From Channallabes apus (Eukaryota > Chordata > Actinopteri > Siluriformes > Clariidae), in NCBI GenBank assembly GCA_030522415.1, contig CM060121.1:15478142-15542141 (forward strand): a stretch of DNA of 64,000 bases. The letters run 5' to 3'. The notes below the pieces were generated by a model. It worked only from the letters and a program-made list of their open reading frames with translations, did no database searches and had not been told where the DNA came from. Both the position numbers and the translations under genes were made by a program. Positions 35,024 through 46,139 of this stretch are shown here, piece by piece (the stretch's first letter is position 1; the number at the start of each line of letters is the position of its first letter).

Positions 35024-36744
35024 TATGTGTACTACTGAGCATTAACATGTTTTATGGAGAAGAAGATAAGTTGCCTATAAGTATTTTAATGGTGCAAAAA
35101 GTCAAACTTCAGAGACATGTCATCGGTAACCTTTATTGAAATGTAAATGTACATCCAAGCTTAGCTGCAGGAATCTGTGAGGGCAACATACAAGAAAATT
35201 AGTGTACCCAGGGCAGGCTTAGTAACTATTACCCTTGTATGGTTGTCTACAATGAACATTAGTGCTGTCAGAATGAAGGATTCATCCAAGTGGTTAAAAA
35301 AATAAAAAATAAAAAAAAATAAAAAAAATATATATATATCATTCCTGTTACCCTACTGGTGCTGTTACCTTCCTCGCTGGTGCTTGGTTGTGACATTTCG
35401 CTCGAATCTTGAGTCTCTATCACGGACATCTTCGTCTACTTATCACAACGTTATCAACCGAAAATTCTAATTTATTCAAACGTCCTTGCTGGAGTGTGTG
35501 ACGTAACGTCATGTGCAGGTGCGATGGATCGCATACCAACCAACAGGGTGTCGGAATGGTATGTTTATACTTTTCACCTGTAACGTCCTTCGGTATAGAA
35601 GAAAATAAAGATCACATAGACAAATGGAGTTGTTAGCGAATGTGCCGTTCACTTTTTTGTTCTATCATGCGCATGCCCAGTGACAGATTACACACGCTTA
35701 GTTACCTCGTCCCGCTCGACGTGCTTACGTGCTTACGTCAGAGTCAGGATGCTGAACAGAAAACTTGGAACAGAACTACATGCAAACATTACATCATCCA
35801 ACCACAATCAAATTCGCTCCATCCGGATGGCGCGATTTATTTATCCGGATGTTTTTGTTGTTTGTTTGTTTTTTTAAAGACAAGCTGAAATAAAATAGGA
35901 GTATTTTATTTTTTTAAATGTAAGGAGTAGAAAGTACAGATAATTGCGTGAAAATGTAAGGAGTAGAAGTAAAAAGTCGGCTGAAAAATAATTACTCAAG
36001 TAAAGTATAGATACTCAAAATTTCTACTTAAGTAATGTATTTGTACTTCGTTACTTGACACCTCTGGTCTTGGTAGTTCAAAGAAATTTTCTAAAACATT
36101 TTTATTTTGTTCCATAGGAACCTTTACCTTCAAGCAGTGTCTAATTTGTAAATATTTTCAGAAATGATCACGGCCTTCTAACTGAAATTTTTCTTTCAAA
36201 TTATTAAAAGACAAAAGCGTATTATTACTAAATAAATCCTTTAGTGTACGTATTCCGTTTCTAAACCACTGTCCCCAAAACAAGGGCTTTTTACCAACTT
36301 TAATGTGAGGGTTATTCCATACTGAAGAGTAATGTTGACCAGTAAGAAATCCGACATTTTTTGTGGGCAATTTTCCACACCTCTCTAGAATGACGCAGTA
36401 TTGGGTTGTTCATTGGGTGTTGTAAGTCCCCCTCTGAATTTTGGGAAAAAGCCTCTATTGGCCTGAAAGGAAAAGTAAGTTGTTGTTCTATCAATACCTA
36501 ATCTAAATCTGAATCCTCATCCTCAGCAAGCTTAGAGATTTCAAATGCTATTTTATAGAGCTCTACATTAGGTAATGCTAAGCCTCCCCTGTCTCTAGGC
36601 AAACATAATTTATTTACCCCAATCCTGGGTCTTTTACCTTCCCATAACATTTTTTTAATCATAGCATTATATTGTGTATATATCTGAGGTGGCATGGTAA
36701 CAGGGACCATTCCTGATATGTAATTAAACTGTGGCACTACCACC

Positions 36745-37378
36745 TGTCATGTTTCTGGGTTTATTCAAAGGACGCAAAATGCAGGTTTCTTGGTGAAGAT
36801 CAGTTTTCAATGTTTATTATAATTTTTTTCTTTTACTTTCTTTTCTTAATTAAAGTCTTCGACATGAAATCAACAAAAATCACAAATAACAAAAGTCAAC
36901 GAAGAAAACCAAAGCAAAACTTGCTCCTAGAGAGCCTCCTCAGGCTGGGTCTGCAGGCGGGCACGTTTACACACAAGCATGGCAGATCATCTTCCACATA
37001 AACACAACAGCAGTCACATGAGATTCTAATGGCGAACGTGCCTGGTGTCTCAACCTTGACTTTGATCCGAAATGCCCGTGAATACAGGCCTTACCCCGAC
37101 CCTGCAGACTCTGCTCAGCCCTGAGGAGGAGACACGCACACACAGAGGGTTTTAGGAGACATTAAACAAAAACAAAACGTGGTGACAACAGTGAACGGAC
37201 AAACCTCTACGGGTTCGACTGGCTTTTATAGAGACACACAGGGAAGAGACACAGGTGCACATCATTTAGTGATGGGGGAGACATACCACGTTCACACACT
37301 AGGGGGGGACAAGGTGCGGCTCAGTAGTCCGGAGACCCAGATCTTATTTCCCCGGACCGTGGTGGTACAGATGTGACA
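36745..37378 (-). repeat. Solo gypsy LTR in L1 ORF2
   Basis: 634 bp, TGTCATG at the left and TGTGACA at the right, with the 5-bp duplication CCACC at 36740-36744 and 37379-37383. The outer end is related to the LTR of element 2 (AGTAGTCCGG and CAGATGT). Minus-strand sense: TATAAAAG starts at 37230 and GTCCGTTCA at 37200. Internal region lost by LTR recombination. Confidence 0.9.
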
Positions 37379-38719
37379 CCACCATCTTTATTATATTAAT
37401 CTTTCCCCATAAAGTTAACATAAGTTTTTTCCAGCTATCTAATTTTGTCTGTATTTTCTGCAACAAAGGTTCCATATTTAAATACAATATATTCTCTAAA
37501 TTAGGACTCAAATTGATGCCTAAATATTTAATTCCTTTATTCATCCATTTGAATTTAAATGTGCTCACTGAGGAAGAAAAACATACTCGTGATACTGGCA
37601 TAGCCTCTGACTTATGCCAGTTTATTATATATCCTGAAAATTTTGAATAAGATTCAGTCACATTAAGAAGTACTGGTAAGGAACATGCTGGTTCTTTAAG
37701 TAAAAGCAATATGTCATCAGCATATAATAATAATTTGTGTTCTCTTCCCCCAGCAAATATGCCTTTAATTCTTAGGTCTTCTCTAATCATTGATGCAAGC
37801 GGTTCTAAAACTAATATAAATAGTAATGGACCGAGAGGGCAGCCTTGACGAGTGGACCTAGACAAATAAAAAAAGAAGAAGTTATTCCATTAGTTATTAT
37901 AGCTGCTTTAGGGTTGGAGTAGAGAATTTTAACCCACTTCACAAAACCTGAACCAAAACCATATTTCTCTAAGGCTGCAAACAGAAACCCCCACTCCACC
38001 CTATCAAAGGCTTTTTCTGCATCTAGGGATATTGCCACAATGTGATCTAAATTAGAATGATTGATCCATATCAGATGTAATAGCCTCCTTACACTGTCGG
38101 TCGAAGATCTATTTTTTATGAAGCCCACCTGATCTTTATATATTATTTTATATATCTTCCTGGTTTTGGTATGACTGTTATTATAGCTTCATTAAAACTG
38201 TCAGGCAGCATATTATCCTTAAGTACCTCTGAATATAATATTGGGGTCAACTCCTCCACAAACTTTTTGTAATATTCTACTGGGAATCCGTCAAAGCCTG
38301 GTGATTTTCCAGATTTCAAAGACATTATGATGATTTTGACCTCTTCTTGTGTTATCGGTGCATCTAATAAGTCTCGTTCATCAGGGGATAAAATAGGCAA
38401 TACAACATTGGTCAAAAAATCTTTTAACTCTTCCTGACTATAGCTGTATTCTGATGTATATAATTTTGAATAAAACTGGTTAAAAACCCTATTAATTTCT
38501 TTGTCTGAGGTAAGCACCTTATTTCCTTCCTTAATTGCAGGTATGATATGAGATTCATCACATTGCTTTATCTGTCTAGCTAGAAGTTTCCCTGCTTTTT
38601 CCCCACTTTCATAATACTTGGTCTTCAATTTAAATAAAGCATATTCTGCTTTTTGTTAAAGAATTTGTGTAAATCAAATTTTAACTGACAAAACTGTTTC
38701 AATTTTGTTTCCGTGAAAC

Positions 38720-39102
38720 TGTCAAGATGGACTAACCTGAGGTGACCAGAAGACGTAGCTTTAGCGGTTAGCCCAATGTAGCGTGGAGGATAAACCCAAA
38801 CACGGAAAGAAGCGAGCAGGCAGGATAACCACGCAATTTAGTTTAAGGACTCTCACAAAAACGGAGCAAGGGAAAAACACAAATTTAACCCGCGTCCTAA
38901 AAATACACACACAATAGCAAAAGACAACGGAACCAACATGTGAGTACTCACGGTTTGCTGAAACGACAACTGGAGCTGACATGGGCCGAACTCAATGACT
39001 GAGCGGTAAGCCATCGTTTGTTTACCTCTTTTATACTTCCTGGTTTTGCGCCCGTCTTACTTCCGGGTCCTAGTGCCGGGCGCAGATTGAGTGTGTATGA
39101 CA
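38720..39102 (-). repeat. 3' LTR of gypsy element 3
   Basis: Begins TGTCAAGATGG and ends GTATGACA on the plus strand. It differs from the other LTR at A versus G in AACCCAAACRCGG and in CCACGCRATTTAG. Confidence 0.92.
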
Positions 39103-41261
39103 GTACCCCCCTGTCCAGGACTGGCTCCTGACGGTCCTGGGGTGGAGGATACCCTGTGACGGTAGTCCCGAATTAGCTGAGGGTCGAGAATGAACCGGGC
39201 CGGGATCCAAGATCGCTCCTCGGGGCCATAGCCCTCCCAGTCCACCAGGTATTGCGTACCTTTGCCCCGAGGGCGCGAGTCAAGGATTCGGTGCACGGTG
39301 TAGGCGGGACCGCCGTCGATGATCCGGGGAGGAGGAGCTGGGGGCTTGAACTGGGATAGGTGAAATACTGGGTGAATCCGGAGCGCCGCAGGCAGCTGGA
39401 GCCGGTAGGTGACAGGGTTAATTCTGTGAGTGATGTGGTATGGTCCTATGAATCTGGGGGAAAGCTTCTTTGACTCGGTGTGGAGGTGGAGGTTTTTTGT
39501 GGACAGCCATACCTTGTCACCTACGTGGTATAGTCGTCCCGGAGGATGTCGGCGGCGATGTTGGTGGGTGTAGCGGGCATTGGCACGTTGGATGGCCTGG
39601 TTGGTCGTAATCCAGAGCCGCCGACATCTGCGGACCAACTGTTGGGCTGACGGTACATCAACCTCCGGCTCTGGGTGGTTGAACACGGAGGGTTGGAAAC
39701 CGTGGCATACCTCAAATGGGCTTAGGTTGGTGGCAGAGGAGATGTGGAGGTTGTGTGATAGTTCCGCCCCGATGAGGTAGCGTGCCCAGGAGCGCTGGCG
39801 GTCCGCTACGAAACATCTCAGGTAGCGCTCCAGTTGTTGGTTGGTCCGCTCCGTCTGACCGTTAGTCTGTGGGTGGTATCCGGAGGACAGACTGCAGGTG
39901 GAGTCGATCAGACGGCAGAAGGCCTTCCAGAACCGGGCTGTGAACTGGGGCCCTCTGTCCGAGACGATATCCTTGGGGAACCCATGCAGACGGACTACGT
40001 GCTCTAAAATCAGCTCGGCTGTTTTCTTTGCTGACGGGAGTCCGGCGAGAGCCACCAGGTGCACGGTCTTAGAGAACCGATCCACGATCGTGAGGATGGT
40101 GTCTTTTCCTTCGGAGGCCGGCAGGCCCGTGATGAAGTCCACGGCAATATGCGTCCAGGGCCGTCGAGGGACTGGGAGTGGTTGCAGTTCTCCTGGAGAG
40201 GGTTGGTTGGTGTTCTTTGCCCTGGCGCACACTGGGCATGCCTGAACGAACTCTTGGACGTCCCTCGTCATAGACGGCCACCAGAAGTCTCGCTGGATGA
40301 ATTGGAGGGATCGTCGGGTGCCTGGATGGCCGGAAATTGGGGAGGAGTGTCCCCAATGGAGAACCTCTGGTCTCATCCGTTCGGGCACGAAGAGTCGTCC
40401 AGGTGGCACACCTGCCGGTTCGGTCTCTGTACCTCGTGCCTGGCGCACTCTCGTTTCCAGGTCCAGTTGCAGGGGGGCGATGATCTTGGAAGAGGGGAGG
40501 ACAGGCGCGGGGTCCGCCCGGGGAAGGTCCATCTCTAGTTGTCGGGAGAGAGCGTCCGCTTTGGTGTTCTTGGACCCCGGGCGGTATGAGAGGTGAAAGT
40601 TATAGTTCTCAAAGAATAATGCCCACCGCGCCTGTCGTGGATTTAACTGTTTAATGGTTCTGATGGTGATTAAATTTTGATGGTCCGTCCAGACTATGAA
40701 TGGCTCACTGACGCCCTGTAGCTAGTGACGCCACTCCTCCAGAGCCCACTTTATGGCCAGCAGTTCGCGGTCCCCTACCCCGTATCGCTGCTGAGTGGAG
40801 TCAAATTTTCTGGAGAAAAAAACACATGGGTGTAGTTTTTGGTCTGGACCTTGCTGTGAGAGGATAGCTCCAGCGCCCACATCTGAAGCATCCACCTCTA
40901 CAACGAATGGTTTATTGACATCTGGGTGGTGGAGAATCGGTGCGGTGGTGAAGCGGTGACACAGTGATCGGAAAGCGGAGACAGCTGCCGGGTTGAGGTG
41001 AAAAGGGAGAGAGGAGGGACGGGTCAGAGCGGTTAGGGGGGCGGCAACTGTACTGTAGTCCCGGATAAAGCGACGATAGAAGTTCGCAAACCCGAGAAAC
41101 CGTTGAAGCTGTTTGAGGGTCTTGGGTAGGGGCCAATGACGCACAACCTCTAGCTTCTGCGGGTCCATGGCCACACCCTGGGGCGAGATCACCGCATGCT
41201 GATCTACAACGTCGCAGAGACTCGCATAATCCGCTGGGTTTACCGCGGAGGGCTCAGTCAT
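39057..41261 (-). pseudogene. Truncated gag-pol of gypsy element 3
   Basis: From 41261 about 28 codons of gag start are fused in frame to [16 protein letters not shown], the connection region of a gypsy polymerase, so the rest of gag, the protease and the catalytic reverse transcriptase are missing. RNase H ([10 protein letters not shown]) follows to a TAG at 40722-40724 that replaces a conserved Trp after EEWRH. The frame from 40532 to 39057 carries the integrase finger ([18 protein letters not shown]), DFITGLP, SDRGPQF and QTERTNQ, and a chromodomain ([15 protein letters not shown]). Non-autonomous; integrase parts look intact. Confidence 0.9.
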
Positions 41262-41263
41262 TC
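41252..41263 (-). promoter_or_regulatory. Primer-binding site of element 3
   Basis: In element sense AATGACTGAGC (41262-41252), one base past the LTR. It is complementary over 11 bases to GCTCAGTCATT at 41548-41538 in the LTR. It contains the gag ATG. Confidence 0.72.
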
Positions 41264-41646
41264 TGTCAAGATGGACTAACCTGAGGTGACCAGAAGACGT
41301 AGCTTTAGCGGTTAGCCCAATGTAGCGTGGAGGATAAACCCAAACGCGGAAAGAAGCGAGCAGGCAGGATAACCACGCGATTTAGTTTAAGGACTCTCAC
41401 AAAAACGGAGCAAGGGAAAAACACAAATTTAACCCGCGTCCTAAAAATACACACACAATAGCAAAAGACAACGGAACCAACATGTGAGTACTCACGGTTT
41501 GCTGAAACGACAACTGGAGCTGACATGGGCCGAACTCAATGACTGAGCGGTAAGCCATCGTTTGTTTACCTCTTTTATACTTCCTGGTTTTGCGCCCGTC
41601 TTACTTCCGGGTCCTAGTGCCGGGCGCAGATTGAGTGTGTATGACA
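41264..41646 (-). repeat. 5' LTR of gypsy element 3
   Basis: TATAAAAG starts at 41579 (minus strand) and the self-primer word GCTCAGTCATT starts 31 bases on, at 41548. Confidence 0.92.
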
Positions 41647-42047
41647 GAAACCTTGCACCAATTCTTTTTCTAAATCACTAATTTGTTTTTCTAAAAGTTT
41701 CACTTTTCCGGAATATTCTTTTTTCTGTCTACTATCATAAGCAATACATTTTCCCCTGATATACAGTGGTGTGAAAAACTATTTGCCCCCTTCTTGATTT
41801 CTTATTCTTTTGCATGTTTGTCACACTTAAATGTTTCTGCTCATCAAAAACCGTTAACTATTAGTCAAAGATAACATAATTGAACACAAAATGAAGTTTT
41901 TAAATGAAGGTTTATGTTATTAAGGGAGAAAAAAAAACTCCAAATCTACATGGCCCTGTGTGAAAAAGTGATTGCCCCCCTTGTTAAAAAATAACTTAAC
42001 TGTGGTTTATCATACCTGAGTTCAATTTCTGTAGTCACCCCCAGGCC

Positions 42048-42644
42048 CAGTGGTGTCAAAAGTATTCACATTCATTACTTGAGTAGAAGTATAGATACTA
42101 GGGTTCAGAAATACTTCTTTAGAAGTTGAAGTATCACCCCAAGCTTTTTACTTAAGTAAAAGTTTAAAAGTACTGGTTTCAAAACTACTTAAAGTATAAA
42201 AGTAAAAGTACCGTGAGGGGGAAAAAAAGCATTAAGGTCTCGTTTTCTGATCATGCAACGGGGGGGGGGGGGGGGGGGGGGGGGGGGCGTTGTGCACGTT
42301 CTGATCATGTGACGAGGGGGGGGGCGTTGTGCGCGTTCTGATCATGTGACGGGGGGGGGGGGCGTTGTGCGCGTTCTGATCATGTGACCGGGGGGGGGGG
42401 GGGGGGACGTTTTGCGCGTTCTTGTCATGCGACCGGAGGGGTTGCGCGTTCTGATCATAAAAATAGAGTAACGAGGCTGTTTTTAAAATGTAAGGAGTAG
42501 AAAGTACAGATAATTGCTTAAAAATGTAAGGAGTAGAAGTAAAAAGTCGGCTGAAAAATAATTACTCCAGTAAAGTATAGATACCCAAAATTTCTACTTA
42601 AGTAAGGTAACGAAGTATTTGTACTTCGTTACTTGACACCTCTG
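42048..42644. mobile_element. hAT-like element, copy 2 (597 bp)
   Basis: CAGTGGTGTC at the left and GACACCTCTG at the right, with a perfect 8-bp duplication CCCAGGCC at 42040-42047 and 42645-42652. The inner part seen in copies 1 and 3 is replaced by a G-rich minisatellite. Confidence 0.93.
42255..42470 (+). repeat. G-tract minisatellite inside hAT copy 2
   Basis: About five units built on GTTCTGATCATGTGAC, a G tract, then CGTTGTGCGC. The G tracts are about 28, 9, 12 and 17 long, and the last unit is interrupted (GGAGGGG). Tract lengths may be affected by sequencing. Confidence 0.9.
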
Positions 42645-42748
42645 CCCAGGCCTGATTACTGCCTCACCTGTTTCAATCAAGAAATCACTTAAATAGGAGC
42701 TACCTGACACAGAGAAGTAGACCAAAAGCACCTCAAAAGCTAGACAAC

Positions 42749-43772
42749 ATGCCAAGATCCAAAGAAATTCAGGAACAAATGAGAACAAAAGTAATTGAGA
42801 TCTATCAGTCTGGTAAAGGTTATAAAGCCATTTCTAAAGCTTTGGGACTCCAGCGAACCACAGTGAGAGCCATTATCCACAAATGGCAAAAACATGGAAC
42901 AGTGGTGAACCTTCCCAGGAGTGGCCAGCCCGCCAAAATTACCCCAAGAGCGCAGAGACAACTCATCCGAGAGGCCACAAAAGACCCCAGGACAACATCT
43001 AAAGAACTGCAGGCCTCACTTGCCTTAATTAAGGTCAGTGTTCACGACTCCACCATAAGAAAGAGACTGGGCAAAAACAGCCTGCATGGCAGATTTCCAA
43101 GGCGCAAACCACTTTTAAGCAAAAAGAACATTAAGGCTCGTCTCAATTTTGCTAAAAAAACATCTCAATGATTGCCAAGACTTTTGGGAAAATACCTTGT
43201 GGACCGACGAGACAAAAGTTTAACTTTTTGGAAGGTGCGTGTCCCGTTACATCTGGCGTAAAAGTAACACAGCATTTCAGAAAAAGAACATCATACCAAC
43301 AGTAAAATATGGTGGTGGTAGTGTGATGGTCTGGGGTTGTTTTGCTGCTTCAGGACCTGGAAGGCTTGCTGTGATAGATGGAACCATGAATTCTACTGTC
43401 TACCAAAAAATCCTGAAGGAGAATGTCCGGCCATCTGTTCGTCAACTCAAGCTGAAGCGATCTTGGGTGCTGCAGCAGGACAATGACCCAAAACACACCA
43501 GCAAATCCACCTCTGAATGGCTGAAGAAAAACAAAATGAAGACTTTGGAGTGGCCTAGTCAAAGTCCTGACCTGAATCCTATTGAGATGTTGTGGCATGA
43601 CCTTAAAAAGGCGGTTCATGCTAGAAAACCCTCAAATAAAGCTGAATTACAACAATTCTGCAAAGATGAGTGGGCCAAAATTCCTCCAGAGCGCTGTAAA
43701 AGACTCGTTGCAAGTTATCGCAAACGCTTGATTGCAGTTATTGCTGCTAAGGGTGGCCCAACCAGTTATTAG
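42749..43772 (+). pseudogene. Tc1-like transposase, one shift and one stop
   Basis: N-terminal helix-turn-helix MPRSKEIQEQMRTKVIEIYQ from 42749, then a frame change at a run of seven A (about 43155) and a TAA near 43221 just after WTDETKV. The frame from 43239 to the stop at 43770 is open and contains QQDNDPKH and LNPIEMLW with DD34E spacing. About 340 residues in all, the normal length. Confidence 0.93.
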
Positions 43773-45223
43773 GTTCAGGGGGCAATTACTTTTTCACACA
43801 GGGCCATGTAGGTTTGGATTTTTTTTCTCCCTAAATAATAAAACCCCTCATTTAAAAACTGCATTTTGTGTTTACTTGTGTTATCTTTGACTAATAGTTA
43901 AATGTGTTTGATGATCAGAAACATTTTGTGTGACAAACATGCAAAAGAATAAGAAATCAGGAGGGGGGCAAATAGTTTTTCACACCACTGTATGCTTTAG
44001 ATGCATCCCATACTGTTGCTAATCTTGGAGTTGACCCAATATTAAACTCAAAAAACATCTTTATTTCATCCTGTAATTTACAAAGACCTTATCATCCAAC
44101 ATAAAAGTATTTAATCTCCACCTCCCTCTTTTCTTATTATCAATCTTCAATTCTCATTTCAGCTCCACCTGTGCATGATCTGTCAATGATATAACACCAG
44201 TTATACAGTCAGCAACAGAGTCAATTAATGAGTTGGAGATCAAAAAATAATAAATTCTCGAAAAGGACTTGTGACAATTTGAGAAGAATGTGTATTCCCT
44301 TTCTCGTGGATTAACCAGTTTCCAAATATCTGTTAGTCCATTGTCATCCTTCAGAGTGTGGATAGCAGCCCTGTCTCTGGGGTTGGATCTGATCGTCTTT
44401 TGACTTCTGTCCAGGATGCCATCCATAGTTTGATTAAAGTCACCTCCAAGTATAACGTATCCCTTGAGATTAGCCATTATTTTGTTTACTTCATGAAAGA
44501 ATTCAGGCTCCTCCTTATTTGGTGCATATATATTGCACAGCACTACTTGAACATCATTAAGCTTAGCTTCTATGCAGAGTATACGGCCGTCCTTGTCTTT
44601 ATGTTGATTTGTTAACCCTAACCCTTTTTCTCACTAGAATAACTACTCCGCTTCTCTTGCTTGATACCGAATTATGAAAAACATGTCTGACCCAATCCCG
44701 TCTTAGTTTCAAAGCTTCCTTTTCGTTCTTAAAATTTGTTTCTTGCATAAATGCAATATCAACTTTACTTAGCTTAAGATATGTAAGTATTTTCTTCCTT
44801 TTAACAGGTGACCCACATCCGTTTATATTCCAAGTTATAATATTTATAATTTGCCTATCCATCCCACACTAATAAAATATAATACTTTGCACCTGATGTG
44901 CTCCATGACAACTTCATTGTTGTGCTCCAAATAAGAAGGTAAAATAACCCTTTAACATATAAGCTGGTATTATCTCCACTGTCACATCTGAGCAAAAACC
45001 AACAGATAAACTTCCACCATTTTTGTGAACAACAGAACCTTAAAATGCATACAAAAAAACACTGTCCTTAAGGGACAGAAACCCGATTGTGGGTGAAACA
45101 TTTTGGTCCGTGATGCTCATAGTCAGCGCACTCGCTAACTCGGGAAGACAGACCCCAAAGATTTCCCGGACCCACCTTCTGAATCATGTCTCATAATACT
45201 TCGACTTACATATTGCAAATGAT

Positions 45224-46080
45224 TTACTCATTACCTCCTTGTAGTTGGATGTACTCCTTTATATAACTTTCTGCTTTCATGTGATCAGTGAAACTTTGCT
45301 CCTTCCCCTTCCAAGTAAACTTAAGTGTCGCTGGATGAACCAGCGTGTGTCGAACCTCGTGGTCCCAAAGTAACTTCTTTGCTGTGGAGAATTTTTTCCT
45401 CATCATTGCTCTCTACCTCGACATATCCTCAAAAAAGGACAGCTTGCAGTCTTCCCATTTTAATCCTTTGCTCTTTTTCGCTTCTGCCAACACTCTCTCC
45501 CTCGCGGTATAACGCAGGAATTTCACCATCACGACTCGGGAACGTTGATCATCGTTAGGTTTAGGTCTGAAACTCCGGTGACTGCACTCTATCTCGAACT
45601 CCGGTCCCGTCAACTCGAAGCCTTCTGATAGGATCTTAAGTACATACTCGTTCATTTTGTAGCCTGCTTCTTTCCCCTCTTTAAGGCCGAATATTTTAAT
45701 GTTATTCGACTACGGTTTTCCAAGTCCTCGGTTTTATTCCAAAGCTCGTCCACAAGTTTCCCCATCCTCTCGTTATCACCCACCAGACGATTCGATACAT
45801 CCTCCACGTGCGAAATACGATTCTCAGCTTCGTCGAGTCGGGCCTGCACGGAGCTAATCGCATCTTTAAGTTCCGTAGTGGTCGCTTTAACAGTGATCAC
45901 ATCATTTGGTACCCCATGCAAAGTAGAGTTCATTTTGCTAATTTCGGCAAAAAGATCTTTCAAGTTTGGGTTTTGATTAACTTTACTTGACTCTGGTGAC
46001 GGAGAGTCGCTAGCTTCTGCGCCAGTTGTTTTTAGTCGTGTTTGAACCCCTTGAATTGGCTGCTTGGAAGATGTCATCAT
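45224..46080 (-). pseudogene. L1 ORF1 remains
   Basis: RNA-binding protein of L1 elements, which trimerises and coats the element RNA. The start MMTSSKQPIQ at 46080 is followed by a heptad-rich coiled coil (about residues 60-120, TELKDAISSVQARLDEAENR). A frame change near 45705 leads to the RNA-binding part ending at 45413 (RVVMVKFLRYTARERVL), and after a TAG at 45413-45415 the same frame continues to 45224 (FSTAKKLLWDHEV). Length is normal for the family. Confidence 0.82.
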
Positions 46081-46139
46081 GTCGTCTGTTGTTTACTTCA
46101 AGTAAGAAGCAAATTATAAATCGAAATTTGTTTGAATTT

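Larger units (their letters stand above)
28641..36066. mobile_element. hAT-like element, copy 3, carrying two nested insertions
   Basis: Starts CAGTGGTGTC and ends GACACCTCTG, with a perfect 8-bp duplication GTCTTGGT at 28633-28640 and 36067-36074. It disrupts L1 ORF2. Its own sequence, about 1.4 kb, is cut by gypsy element 2 (28804-34031) and a deleted Tc1-like element (about 34226-35023). It shares the inner words GCCTATATACTACTGTACAC and AACATACAAGAAAATTAGTG with copy 1. No transposase. Confidence 0.92.
38720..41646 (-). mobile_element. Gypsy element 3, internally deleted
   Basis: LTRs at 38720-39102 and 41264-41646 (383 bp, two differences noticed) with target duplication GAAAC at 38715-38719 and 41647-41651. 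Only 2.2 kb lies between them: the start of gag joined to the end of reverse transcriptase, then RNase H, integrase and chromodomain. Purine-rich ACAGGGGGGTAC borders the 3' LTR. It splits L1 ORF2 between endonuclease and reverse transcriptase. Confidence 0.94.
41764..43990 (+). mobile_element. Tc1-like transposon in L1, itself carrying hAT copy 2
   Basis: Ends CAGTGGTGTGAAAAACTATT and its complement, flanked by TA (41762-41763 and 43991-43992), with long inverted arms (about 200 bp). hAT copy 2 lies in the leader before the transposase. Without it the element is about 1.6 kb, the usual Tc1 size. Confidence 0.93.
27981..44862 (-). pseudogene. L1 ORF2 remains (endonuclease, reverse transcriptase, C-terminal domain)
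   Basis: Endonuclease: ITWNINGCG at the 44862 end, then QETNF, GGDFNQ and SLTDHAQ down to 44154. Reverse transcriptase: LKSGKSPGFDGFPVEYYKKF (38628-38143), SLDAEKAFDRVEW (38128-37811), TRQGCPLGPL and LLLYADDILLLL (37865-37344). C-terminal part: 36743-36158 and 28561-27981, including the cysteine-histidine knuckle CWKCKEENGTYMHALWAC. The pieces fall in different frames, so there are several shifts besides the insertions. The gene cannot make a protein. Confidence 0.88.

Noticed and set aside
40059..40538. 159-codon plus-strand frame
   Set aside because: Shadow of the gypsy element 3 integrase region on the minus strand.
44610..44630. Interstitial telomere repeat in L1 (AACCCTAACCC)
   Set aside because: Fewer than two units and located in ordinary L1 sequence; likely chance.
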